The notes under the pieces were generated by a model that worked only from the letters and a program-made list of their open reading frames with translations, had not been told where the DNA came from and did no database searches. A stretch of 38,951 nucleotides of DNA from the NCBI GenBank assembly GCA_902766835.1, contig CACXFC010000089.1, forward strand, positions 1 through 38,951, read 5' to 3'. This stretch comes from an uncultured Coriobacteriaceae bacterium (GTDB lineage Bacteria; Actinomycetota; Coriobacteriia; Coriobacteriales; Atopobiaceae). A program made the translations under genes and the position numbers. Shown here piece after piece: positions 7,625 to 15,109 of this stretch; positions within the stretch are counted from its first letter, which is position 1, and every line of letters starts with the position of its first letter.

Positions 7625-8659
7625 CTAGTTGAACTTCACCAGCTTCTGTGCCACATGATAGAGGCCGATGGTGGTCTTCTTGCCCCACTCGCCCGGCAGG
7701 TTTGTGGCCAAGCCCACCACGCCCATGCGTGCGCGACGATACATGCGAGGATCGTATTCCTTGAGGTCTTCCCACAGCGCATCCATATTGGGCATGGCCT
7801 CTGGGTCGTCGCTCAGCTTCGAGAAGATGGTGCTGACGGCCATCATCAGCGTGAAGTAGTCGACCATGTAGGCGCGCAGCTTCGACTCCTCCACGTCGTC
7901 ATAGAGGTGATAGGCGTGCATCATGATGCGCGTGATGCGCAGTTGCTGGTCGATGCGGCCAATCATCACTGACTCGTTGACCGATTGGTCTTCGCGGCCA
8001 ATGAAGTAGCGATAGAGGTCGACATCGAGGTAATAGATGGTCTTGCAGCGCGGCAGCGGCACGAAGGCGTAGATGTTGTCCACATAGAACGTGTGCGGCG
8101 GCATGGGCACGCCACCGTCTCGCAGCACGTCGGTGCGGTAGCACAGCGAATGCATGAGCAGGTTCTGCGTCATGTTGAAGTGGCCGATCTTCGACCACGT
8201 GAAGATCTTGCCGCGCGGCAGCACATGGTGGTAGTCGATGACAATCTGCTTGCCATCCTCCACATGCTCGTAGACATAGTTGCTGATGACCAAATCGACG
8301 CGCGTGTCGAACTCGATGAAGTGACGCAGCTTGGCTATGAGCAGGGTCAGCGCCTCGGCATCGAGCCAGTCGTCGGAGTCGACCACCTTGAAGTAGGTGC
8401 CCTCGGCGTTCTCGAGCGCCTTGAGCACTGCCGCCCCATGCCCGCCGTTCTCCTGGTGAACCGCCTTGACGATGGTGGGGTACTCAGCCTCCCACTTCTG
8501 AGCCTTCTCGAGCGTGTTGTCCTTCGTGGATCCATCGTCCACCACCACGATCTGCACGTCCTGGGCATAGCCCGTTCCCTGCAGGATGGAGCTTATGCAA
8601 TGGTCCATATACTCTGCCGAGTTGTAGCAGGGTATGCCGAAGGTTATGGTCTTCTGCAT
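7625..8659 (-). CDS. Family 2 glycosyltransferase
   Basis: A GT-A fold transferase that uses a nucleotide sugar to extend a glycan at the cytoplasmic membrane face. The N terminus, ITFGIPCYNSAEYMDHCI, is typical of GT2. The nucleotide-binding VVVDDGSTKDN follows at about residues 38-48, and the metal-binding DSDDWLD (DXD-like) at about 94-100. There are no obvious transmembrane segments. Length is 344 aa. It lies 39 bp downstream of glf, so a role in galactofuranose-containing surface polysaccharide is plausible, but donor and acceptor cannot be read from sequence. The start ATG at 8659 has a modest AAGGACGGG upstream. Confidence 0.88.
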   Translation of the reverse strand: MQKTITFGIPCYNSAEYMDHCISSILQGTGYAQDVQIVVVDDGSTKDNTLEKAQKWEAEYPTIVKAVHQENGGHGAAVLKALENAEGTYFKVVDSDDWLDAEALTLLIAKLRHFIEFDTRVDLVISNYVYEHVEDGKQIVIDYHHVLPRGKIFTWSKIGHFNMTQNLLMHSLCYRTDVLRDGGVPMPPHTFYVDNIYAFVPLPRCKTIYYLDVDLYRYFIGREDQSVNESVMIGRIDQQLRITRIMMHAYHLYDDVEESKLRAYMVDYFTLMMAVSTIFSKLSDDPEAMPNMDALWEDLKEYDPRMYRRARMGVVGLATNLPGEWGKKTTIGLYHVAQKLVKFN

Positions 8660-8698
8660 CGAAGTGCCCGTCCTTACGTTCGTGCCTTGTGCGACGTT

Positions 8699-9901
8699 CT
8701 ATCGGTTGCTGCTGATGAGTTCGTCAGAAAGCTCGAGAGCCGAGGCAACCACGCCGTCCATGTCGTAGTAGCGGTACTCGGCGAGCCTGCCCACGCAGTG
8801 GAAGTTTAGGATGGGGTCGACGCGGTCGCGGTACGCGCGATACAGCGCCTGGCTCTCGTCCTCAAGGATGGCATAGTAGGGCGTCTGGCCGCTCTCGGGC
8901 TCGTAGGCCTTGGAGTACTCGCGCATGATGGTCGTGACGCCCGGAACCTCCTGGCCCGTCATCAGCTTGAACTCGGTGATGCGCGTGAAGTCCTCGGTGG
9001 TGGTGTAGTTGACCGTGGCCACCGGCTGGAACTGGTCCTGCTTGAGGGTCTCGAACTGCATGTCGAGCGTGCGGTACGGAAGCGCACCGAGGTCGAGGCC
9101 GAACAGCTCGTCGAGCTGGCCGGTATAGATGACCTCACCGCCGTAGGGGCGGTCGCACACCATCACGCGGCCATCCTTGACAGCAAGGATGTCGCGCACA
9201 TCAACGCCCAAGAACACGTTCACCAGGTCGTGGTCGAGCAGGCGCTCGAACAGACGGGTGTAGCCCTCGGTCGGCATGCCCTGATGCGGTGCCGCCGGGA
9301 AGTAGCGGTCGTCGTCGCCCACGAACACGGGCACGCGGCCGGTGATGGAGGGGTCGATCTGGTCGGGCGTCTTGCCCCACTGCTTCATGGTGTAGTACAG
9401 GAAGATGTTCTCGTAGACGTAGTCGGCCACCTCGGTGAGCTCGGGGTCGTTCTTGCTACGCAGCTCCATGATGGGCACCTTCTTGTTCTCGCCGAAGGTG
9501 GCCACGAGCTTCTGGTAGAGGTGCTCGCCCTTCTCCTCGCCAAACGCGAGCTTGAGCGACTGGTGGTTGAAGGGAACCGGCATCAGCGTGCCGTGAATGT
9601 TGGCCAGCACCTTGTGCTGATAGTCGGTCCACTCGGTGAAGCGCGAGAGGAACTCATGCACGCGATCGTTGGTGGTGTGGTAGATGTGCGGGCCATACTG
9701 ATGGATGAGCACGCCGGCCTCGTCCACGCAGTCATAGGCATTGCCGGCAATGTGGGGGCGGCGCTCGATGACCGCGACCTTGTGCCCGCACGCCTCAGCG
9801 AGCCTACGGGCGCAGACCGCACCCGCATATCCAGCTCCCACGACGATGACGTCGTAGGAATCGGGGTTGAAGCTAGCAGGTAGACCGTTGTTGATGCTCA
9901 T
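8699..9901 (-). CDS. glf: UDP-galactopyranose mutase
   Basis: FAD enzyme that converts UDP-galactopyranose to UDP-galactofuranose for cell-surface glycans. The N-terminal dinucleotide fold VIVVGAGYAGAVCAR is followed by an ERRPHIAGNAYD FAD-binding segment. GPHIYHTTN, MKQWGKTPDQI and the C-terminal RLAEYRYYDMD are classic Glf motifs. I chose the ATG at 9901 (400 aa), preceded by AAAGGA; a longer frame would add 35 residues that do not resemble the family. It is followed closely by a GT2 gene in the same direction, a typical galactan biosynthesis pairing. Confidence 0.95.
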   Translation of the reverse strand: MSINNGLPASFNPDSYDVIVVGAGYAGAVCARRLAEACGHKVAVIERRPHIAGNAYDCVDEAGVLIHQYGPHIYHTTNDRVHEFLSRFTEWTDYQHKVLANIHGTLMPVPFNHQSLKLAFGEEKGEHLYQKLVATFGENKKVPIMELRSKNDPELTEVADYVYENIFLYYTMKQWGKTPDQIDPSITGRVPVFVGDDDRYFPAAPHQGMPTEGYTRLFERLLDHDLVNVFLGVDVRDILAVKDGRVMVCDRPYGGEVIYTGQLDELFGLDLGALPYRTLDMQFETLKQDQFQPVATVNYTTTEDFTRITEFKLMTGQEVPGVTTIMREYSKAYEPESGQTPYYAILEDESQALYRAYRDRVDPILNFHCVGRLAEYRYYDMDGVVASALELSDELISSNR

Positions 9902-9956
9902 GAGCGTCCTTTCGTGGAACACCGATGTGTTGTCCCATTCTTTACTGCACAAATAA

Positions 9957-9986
9957 ATCGAGTGAGCGCTGTGCGCCTCGCTCGAT
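9957..9986. promoter_or_regulatory. Inverted repeat in the glf/pta divergent region
   Basis: ATCGAGTGAG (9957-9966) and CTCGCTCGAT (9977-9986) form a 10-bp inverted repeat with one G-T type mismatch and a 10-bp spacer. It lies between the divergent glf and pta genes, just upstream of a TATAAT box. An operator is possible; the cognate factor is unknown. Confidence 0.4.
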
Positions 9987-10013
9987 GTTGCGCTAGATTC
10001 TATCATTGCGCTC

Positions 10014-10019
10014 TATAAT
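10014..10019 (+). promoter_or_regulatory. Consensus -10 box for pta
   Basis: A perfect TATAAT lies 80 bp before the pta start. No good -35 sits at 16-18 bp; TTGCGC occurs at a 20-bp spacing. The nearby inverted repeat suggests regulated initiation. Confidence 0.5.
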
Positions 10020-10098
10020 GGGTAACGACGGGACACAAATGCCCAACTAACGCATATGTTCCCACGGTTATGTGACGATTCAGGGATGGAGTAGACGC

Positions 10099-11073
10099 AT
10101 GAGTGAGTTTCTCGACCGCATGAAGGCCCTTGCCAAGGCAGACAAGAAGACCATCGTTCTGCCTGAGGGCGAAGACCCCCGCACCATCGAGGCTGCCAAG
10201 AAGATCGTAGCCGAAGACCTCGCCAACCTTGTCATCCTCGGCAACCCCGCCGAGATTGACGTTGACGGCGTCACCGTCATCGACCCGGCCGTCTCCGACA
10301 AGCGCCAGGCCTATGCCGACACCCTCTACGAGCTGCGCAAGGCCAAGGGCATGACGCCCGAGCAGGCTTACGAGACCGTTGCCGACAACACCTACTTCGG
10401 CACCATGATGATCAAGTGCGGAGACGCCGACGGCCTTGTCTCGGGCGCCTGCCACTCCACCGCCAACACCCTGCGCCCCGCGCTGCAGATCCTCAAGACC
10501 GCACCGGGCACCAAGCTCGTGAGCTCGTTCTTCATCATGTGCACCCCCGCCACCGAGTACGGTGAGGGCGGCACCCTGCTGTTTGCCGACTGCGGCCTGA
10601 ACATCGCCCCCGACGCCGAGCAGCTCTCCGAGATTGCCATCTCCAGCGCCAACACCTGGAAGAGTCTGATGAGCGACGAGCCCGTCGTTGCCATGCTCTC
10701 CTACTCCACCATGGGCTCCGCTGGTGGCGACACCGCCGAGAAGGTCCAGGAGGCAACCCGCCTGGCCAAGGAGAAGGCCCCCGAGCTTGCCCTCGACGGC
10801 GACCTGCAGCTTGACGCGGCCCTCGAGGCCAGCGTGGGCCTGCTGAAGGCACCCGAGTCCAAGGTCCCCGGCAAGGCCAACATCCTGGTCTTCCCCGACC
10901 TCGCCGCTGGCAACATCGGCTACAAGCTGGTCCAGCGCTTTGCCAAGGCCGAGGCCTACGGCCCGGTGCTGCAGGGCATCGCCCGCCCGGTCAACGACCT
11001 CTCGCGCGGCTGCTCCGCCGATGACATCGTGGGCGTCGTGGCCATCACCGCCGTTCAGGCCCAGATGGCGTAA
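10099..11073 (+). CDS. pta: Phosphate acetyltransferase
   Basis: Interconverts acetyl-CoA plus phosphate and acetyl phosphate plus CoA, supplying acetate kinase (present at 23299-24471) for ATP generation. It is the short 324-aa Pta form, consisting of the PTA_PTB catalytic domain only. Family features are KTIVLPEGEDPRTIEAA near the N terminus, LVSGACHSTANTLRPALQI, and the C-terminal NILVFPDLAAGNIGYKLVQR and PVNDLSRGCSADDIVGVVA. The ATG at 10099 follows GGAG with an 8-nt spacer; an upstream in-frame start lacks a better site. A hairpin terminator follows. Confidence 0.95.
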   Translation: MSEFLDRMKALAKADKKTIVLPEGEDPRTIEAAKKIVAEDLANLVILGNPAEIDVDGVTVIDPAVSDKRQAYADTLYELRKAKGMTPEQAYETVADNTYFGTMMIKCGDADGLVSGACHSTANTLRPALQILKTAPGTKLVSSFFIMCTPATEYGEGGTLLFADCGLNIAPDAEQLSEIAISSANTWKSLMSDEPVVAMLSYSTMGSAGGDTAEKVQEATRLAKEKAPELALDGDLQLDAALEASVGLLKAPESKVPGKANILVFPDLAAGNIGYKLVQRFAKAEAYGPVLQGIARPVNDLSRGCSADDIVGVVAITAVQAQMA

Positions 11074-11098
11074 GCGTTTGCGCACATAGGCAAGCTTT

Positions 11099-11131
11099 GA
11101 AGCCCCTGGCAAGGTCGGGGGCTTCTTGTGT
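11099..11131 (+). terminator. Terminator after pta
   Basis: GAAGCCCC (11099-11106) pairs with GGGGCTTC (11118-11125) around an 11-nt loop and is followed by TTGTGTG. It is a GC-rich hairpin with a moderate T tract, 25 bp after the pta stop. Confidence 0.6.
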
Positions 11132-11248
11132 GCGTGGCAATCCCCGGAGGATAGGTCAGCCGTATTGGGTAGACTCGTCTCTGTTTGCACGATACGGATA
11201 GGCGGGAGCGCCGACCAAAGCCGCACGCCCGCACAGAAAGGCACATGC

Positions 11249-11827
11249 ATGAGCAACGAAGGAAAGCAGGTCAGCGTCCATTACGTGGGCACGCTCGACG
11301 ACGGAACCAAGTTCGACTCCTCCCGTGACCGCGGCGAGCCGCTGCAGTTCGTCTGTATGGCGGGCATGATGATCCCTGGCTTCGACCAGGCCGTTCGCGA
11401 CATGGAGGTTGGCCAGACCGTCACCGTGCGCCTTGAGCCCGAGGATGCCTATGGTCCGCGCAGCGAAGATATGGTCCAGACGTTCAGGATTGCCGACCTG
11501 CCCGGCTCCGAGCACCTCGTTGCCGGCCAGCGCGTCATGCTGGGTGGCCCCTACGGCCAGCCCATCCCGGCGCTTGTAGCCCAGAAGACCGACGAGCTGG
11601 TGACCCTCGACCTCAACCACGAGATGGCCGGCAAGGCCCTCACCTTCGAGATCGAGCTGCTCGAGGTGGCCGATGCGCAGGAGCATCACTGCTGCGGCCA
11701 CGGGCATGGTCACGGTGGCTGCTGCCATGGCGAGGGCCACGACGACGGCGAGTGCTGCCACGGCGAGGGCCACGGCGACGGCGAGTGCTGCCACGGCGAG
11801 GGAGAGTGCTGCCACAACGAGGACTAA
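11249..11827 (+). CDS. slyD: SlyD-like FKBP-type peptidyl-prolyl isomerase with Cys/His-rich metal-binding tail
   Basis: A cytoplasmic proline isomerase and chaperone; SlyD proteins also bind nickel and help metallocentre assembly. The FKBP part includes VHYVGTLDDGTKFDSS, GMMIPGFDQAVRDMEVGQ and EDAYGPR, interrupted by the insert-in-flap chaperone domain. NHEMAGKALTFEIELLEV closes the fold near residue 145. The last roughly 45 residues are almost only His, Cys, Gly, Glu and Asp, with GECCHGEG units repeated, and form a strong metal-chelating tail. I chose the ATG at 11249 (192 aa) because the FKBP domain starts directly after it; upstream in-frame sequence looks non-coding. Related FKBPs share the core; the tail favours SlyD. 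Confidence 0.88.
   Translation: MSNEGKQVSVHYVGTLDDGTKFDSSRDRGEPLQFVCMAGMMIPGFDQAVRDMEVGQTVTVRLEPEDAYGPRSEDMVQTFRIADLPGSEHLVAGQRVMLGGPYGQPIPALVAQKTDELVTLDLNHEMAGKALTFEIELLEVADAQEHHCCGHGHGHGGCCHGEGHDDGECCHGEGHGDGECCHGEGECCHNED
11720..11803 (+). repeat. 33-bp tandem repeat encoding the SlyD tail
   Basis: An 11-codon unit encoding CCHGEGH(D/G)DGE occurs at 11720-11752 and 11753-11785, with a partial third copy to 11803. The two full units differ at only two bases, suggesting recent expansion and possible copy-number variation of the metal-binding tail. Confidence 0.85.
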
Positions 11828-11850
11828 GCCCCTCTCCTCTCATTGGAAAT

Positions 11851-11900
11851 TAAGGGACACGCCCTTTTTGCCCCGCGGGGCAAAAAGGGCGTGTCCCTTA
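11851..11900. repeat. Perfect 50-bp palindrome between convergent genes (dispersed repeat copy 2)
   Basis: This 50-bp perfect palindrome is base-for-base identical to the core of the element at 5865-5936 and again lies between convergent genes, slyD and pckA. The outer flank is partly conserved on one side (GTTGCC here, GCTGCC in copy 1), so copy 1 is the more complete version. It may end transcripts from both directions. Confidence 0.9.
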
Positions 11901-11925
11901 GTTGCCTAACTATAGGTGCCGTGAG

Positions 11926-13578
11926 CTACGCAGAGTGCGGGCCAGCCGCGCGCACCTCGGGCGACATGTCGGGATACTTCTCTGCCGCGTTGTCCTCGAA
12001 CATCTTGGCGAGCTTGCGGGCCGCCTTGTCATAGGCGTCCTTGTCGGTCCAGGTGTTGCGGGGGTTGAGCACGCGGGTCTCCACGCCGTCCACGTGCTGC
12101 GGCACGTCGACGTTGAAGATGGGGTCGCGCACGAACTTGGCGTTCTCGACGGAACCTTCCAGCGCGGCCGTAACCATCAGACGCGTGGAGGGAAGGTCCA
12201 TACGGGTGCCGACGCCATAGGGGCCACCGGTCCAGCCGGTGTTGATGAGGTAGACGCGCGTGCCCGAGCGCTCCATGCGCTCGCCGAACATCTTCGCATA
12301 GCGAAGCGGGTCGAGCGGCATGAACGGCTCGCCGAAGAGCGTGGAGAAGGTCGGCTGCGGCTCGGTGATGCCACGCTCCGTACCGGCAACCTTGCTGGTA
12401 AAGCCAGAGAGGAAGTGGTACATGGCGCTGTTCTTGTCAAGACGCGAGATGGGCGGCAGGACGCCAAAGGCATCGGCCGTGAGGAAGATGACCACGTTGG
12501 GGTAACGGCCCTGGCCCATGGCAGCCGCGTTGTCGATGAAGTTGATGGGGTATGCCACGCGCGTGTTCTCGGTGAGGCGATCGTCGAAGTAGTCGGGGTT
12601 GCGGGTGGAACGGTCCACGATCACGTTCTCGCAGATGGCACCGAAGCGAATGGCATTGAAGATCTGCGGCTCGGTGGCCGACGAGATCTTGATGGCCTTG
12701 GCATAGCAGCCGCCCTCGAAGTTGAAGACGCCGCCGTCGGCCCAACCGTGCTCGTCGTCGCCAATGAGCACGCGCTGCGGGTCTGCGGAGAGGGTCGTCT
12801 TGCCCGTGCCGGAAAGGCCGAAGAACACAGCCGTCTCACCGGTGGAGGGGTCCATGTTCGCCGACGAGTGCATGGGGAGGATGCCCTCCTCAACCGGCAT
12901 GATGTAGTTCAGAACCGAGAAGACGGCCTTCTTGATCTCGCCGCTGTACTTGGTGCCAGCCACGATGATGCAGCGGTCCTGGAAGTTGAGCAGGACGGCA
13001 GCCTCCGAATGGGTGCCGTGCTTCTCGGGGTCGAGCTTCAGGCCAGGAGCGGCGAGCACCGTGAAGTCCTGAATGCCGTAGTTGTCCAGCTGACGGCGCG
13101 ACGGGCGGACGAGCAGCTGGCGGGCAAACAGCGCCTGGCTCGCGCGCTCGCACACCACCAGGAACTTCCTGAACCAACGGCGGTCGGCACCGCCAATGGC
13201 GCGCACCACAAACAGGTCGCGCTGCTGCAGATAGTCAAGGACCTCTTCCTTCACGAGCTTGTAGTTCTCGACGGAAAAGGGCTTGTTCACCGGGCCCCAG
13301 GCAATCTGGTCGTGGACGTCGGGGGTGTCGACGATGAAGCGGTCCTCGGGCGAGCGGCCGGTGTACTTGCCGGTCTCGACCGCCAAGGCGCCCTTCGAGG
13401 TGAGGATGCCCTCGTTGCGGTTAAGGGCCTTCTCGACGAGGGTCGCCGGCGCGGCATCGACGATGATGGCGCCATGGCAGTCGACCAGGCCGCAGGCGGC
13501 GAGCTGATCTTGAATGGAGCGCTGGCCATGAGAGCGGATGGAGCGCACAAACGAACCAATCTGGTCCTGAATAGGCAT
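11926..13578 (-). CDS. pckA: Phosphoenolpyruvate carboxykinase (ATP)
   Basis: Interconverts oxaloacetate plus ATP with phosphoenolpyruvate, CO2 and ADP. In anaerobic fermenters it often runs towards oxaloacetate. The P-loop FFGLSGTGKTTLSADP (kinase-1a), the kinase-2-type segment HGWADGGVFNFEGGCYAKAI, ARKF-like basic residues and INTGWTGGPYGVGTR identify the ATP-dependent class rather than the GTP form. The 550-aa length is normal. The ATG at 13578 has a near-perfect AAGGAGGT six bases upstream; a longer in-frame version would add 34 hydrophobic and basic residues with no family support. The palindrome at 11851-11900 follows the gene. Confidence 0.95.
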   Translation of the reverse strand: MPIQDQIGSFVRSIRSHGQRSIQDQLAACGLVDCHGAIIVDAAPATLVEKALNRNEGILTSKGALAVETGKYTGRSPEDRFIVDTPDVHDQIAWGPVNKPFSVENYKLVKEEVLDYLQQRDLFVVRAIGGADRRWFRKFLVVCERASQALFARQLLVRPSRRQLDNYGIQDFTVLAAPGLKLDPEKHGTHSEAAVLLNFQDRCIIVAGTKYSGEIKKAVFSVLNYIMPVEEGILPMHSSANMDPSTGETAVFFGLSGTGKTTLSADPQRVLIGDDEHGWADGGVFNFEGGCYAKAIKISSATEPQIFNAIRFGAICENVIVDRSTRNPDYFDDRLTENTRVAYPINFIDNAAAMGQGRYPNVVIFLTADAFGVLPPISRLDKNSAMYHFLSGFTSKVAGTERGITEPQPTFSTLFGEPFMPLDPLRYAKMFGERMERSGTRVYLINTGWTGGPYGVGTRMDLPSTRLMVTAALEGSVENAKFVRDPIFNVDVPQHVDGVETRVLNPRNTWTDKDAYDKAARKLAKMFEDNAAEKYPDMSPEVRAAGPHSA

Positions 13579-13600
13579 GTAGAAACCTCCTTGTGAGACA

Positions 13601-13619
13601 CGTCGCAACGTGCGCGACG
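13601..13619 (-). promoter_or_regulatory. Small hairpin in the pckA leader
   Basis: CGTCGC (13601-13606) and GCGACG (13614-13619) can pair around a 7-nt loop, directly upstream of the pckA ribosome-binding site. This could influence mRNA stability or translation; there is no further support. Confidence 0.3.
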
Positions 13620-13664
13620 AACTACTAGTACAAGGGTATGCCAAAGCCACAAGAAGGCAGAAAG

Positions 13665-13685
13665 AGTTAACAAAAAACATTAACT
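13665..13685. promoter_or_regulatory. AGTTAA-N9-TTAACT inverted repeat upstream of pckA
   Basis: A perfect 6-bp inverted repeat with an A-rich 9-bp spacer lies 87 bp upstream of pckA and 207 bp upstream of the divergent epimerase gene. It has the form of a dimeric repressor or activator site, but no known consensus was recognised. Confidence 0.35.
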
Positions 13686-13834
13686 ATGTGTACATCTCGG
13701 GGAGTCTGCCAGAGTCACTTTGGTGAGAGGACAAACGTGTCGGTAAACGTGAGAGTCGCGCGTCAGGGCGTGCAAGCCGGCGTTCCACCTTGCCGTTCGC
13801 GCCCCATTTTGGCGCCTGAGCCATACCCACCCAT

Positions 13835-13863
13835 TTGTGACGTGCGACAATCAAAGCTATGGA
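13835..13863 (+). promoter_or_regulatory. Possible promoter of the aldose epimerase gene
   Basis: TTGTGA (13835-13840) and TATGGA (13858-13863) have a 17-bp spacing and end 28 bp before the start codon. The -10 match is poor (3 of 6), so this is tentative. Confidence 0.35.
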
Positions 13864-13891
13864 AAAGCACGCATAGGAGGGAGCCTCACCA

Positions 13892-14773
13892 ATGGGCACT
13901 ATCAGCACTATTTCCTCTGGCAGGGTGACGGCGGCCGTCGATTCGGCAGGCGCACAGCTCATGAGCCTCACGCTCGATGGCGGCGAGTATCTGTGGCAGC
14001 GTGACGAGCGCTGGTGGCCGCGCTGCGCCCCGGTCCTCTTCCCCATCGTGGGCAACATTCGCGACGACCGTGCGACGTCGGCCCAGGGCGAGGTCAAGTT
14101 CGGACGCCATGGCCTGGCCCGCAACTACGACCACAAGCTCGTCGAGAGCGGAGACGACTTCCTGACCTACGAGCTCACCTCCTCTGACGACACGCGTGCG
14201 AAGTTCCCCTTCGACTTCTGCCTGCGCATGACCTATCGCATCGTCGACGATGCCCTTGCCCAGGAGTTCTACGTGGAGAACACCGGCTCGGTCACCCTGC
14301 CCTTCGTGGTGGGCGGACACCCCGCCTTCAACGTTCCGGCCCCCGGTGATGACGCCGACTTCTCCGAGTACTGCCTGAAGTTTGCCAAGCCGTGGACCTA
14401 CGCCTCGCCCACGATCAGCACCGAGACGGGCCTGCTTGACTGGGGTACCCGCTTCACGCTGCTCGACAACTCCGACACGCTTCCGCTGACTCACGAGCTC
14501 TTCGACGTTGATACGCTGACCTTCGAGAACGTGCCCGAGCGCACCATCACCCTCGTGGGCCCCGCCGGCCACGGCATGCGCGTGGACTTCGATGGCTTCG
14601 ACTACCTGGGCGTCTGGAGCGCCGCGGGCGGCGCGCCGTTTGTCGCACTGGAGCCCTGGTGCGGTACGGCCACCAGAACGGACGAAGATGACGTCTTCGA
14701 ACACAAGCAGGGAATGATGTTCCTCGAGCCGGGCGAAAGCACGACGAAGACCTTCGTTATGCGTCCCTTCTAA
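13892..14773 (+). CDS. Aldose 1-epimerase family protein (LacX-like)
   Basis: Belongs to the galactose mutarotase-like fold, which interconverts alpha and beta anomers of hexoses. The LacX subgroup is less well defined in substrate. Visible features are GGEYLWQRDERWWPRCAPVLFP near residues 30-50 (the WPR and AP-LFP signature of LacX-type proteins), FGRHGLARN (about 70-78), VVGGHPAFNVP (about 142-152, with the conserved His), and FVALEPWCGTA (about 249-259, with the catalytic Glu position). Length is 293 aa. The ATG at 13892 follows AGGAGG. It stands alone, bounded by a strong terminator. The exact sugar is unknown. Confidence 0.88.
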   Translation: MGTISTISSGRVTAAVDSAGAQLMSLTLDGGEYLWQRDERWWPRCAPVLFPIVGNIRDDRATSAQGEVKFGRHGLARNYDHKLVESGDDFLTYELTSSDDTRAKFPFDFCLRMTYRIVDDALAQEFYVENTGSVTLPFVVGGHPAFNVPAPGDDADFSEYCLKFAKPWTYASPTISTETGLLDWGTRFTLLDNSDTLPLTHELFDVDTLTFENVPERTITLVGPAGHGMRVDFDGFDYLGVWSAAGGAPFVALEPWCGTATRTDEDDVFEHKQGMMFLEPGESTTKTFVMRPF

Positions 14774-14800
14774 ATTACCCCTTTCACCTGCGCTTTTATT

Positions 14801-14842
14801 GATCGCCTCCCCTGTCTTCGCAGGGGAGGCGATCTTTCTCTT
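14801..14842 (+). terminator. Strong terminator after the aldose epimerase gene
   Basis: A perfect 14-bp stem (14801-14814 with 14821-14834), loop TCTTCG, is followed by TTTCTCTT. It isolates the epimerase gene from the pilus operon. Confidence 0.92.
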
Positions 14843-14884
14843 CACGGGGTCTCCTCATATGCCTTGAAGGCGTGCCCAAATAGT

Positions 14885-14949
14885 GGTCGCACGGCCCCTG
14901 CGGAAGTGTGAACAAAGCGCAGGCAGACAACACTTTCGGTGCTGCGACC
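14885..14949 (+). promoter_or_regulatory. Nested inverted repeat upstream of the pilus operon
   Basis: GGTCGCA (14885-14891) pairs with TGCGACC (14943-14949). Inside it AAGTGT (14904-14909) pairs with ACACTT (14930-14935), leaving a 20-nt apical loop and asymmetric internal loops. It lies about 160 bp before the first pilin gene. It might be a structured leader or an operator; no riboswitch family was recognised. Confidence 0.35.
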
Positions 14950-15109
14950 TACCGGGCTGCGACAAGCAACCAACCGGAAGCGTATATCAATTTCCAAATC
15001 CGATCGAGCGGGTACCCGACGCCTCTAGCGTTAGGTATGCGCCAGGCACGCATGTGGAGTCTGCCCCATGCCACCCAACGCATCAGCCAGCTTCGTCGGA
15101 GGGAATGTC

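Noticed and set aside
11902-13596. 564-codon plus-strand frame opposite pckA
   Set aside because: Antisense shadow caused by GC-rich codon use; PckA motifs on the minus strand are unambiguous.
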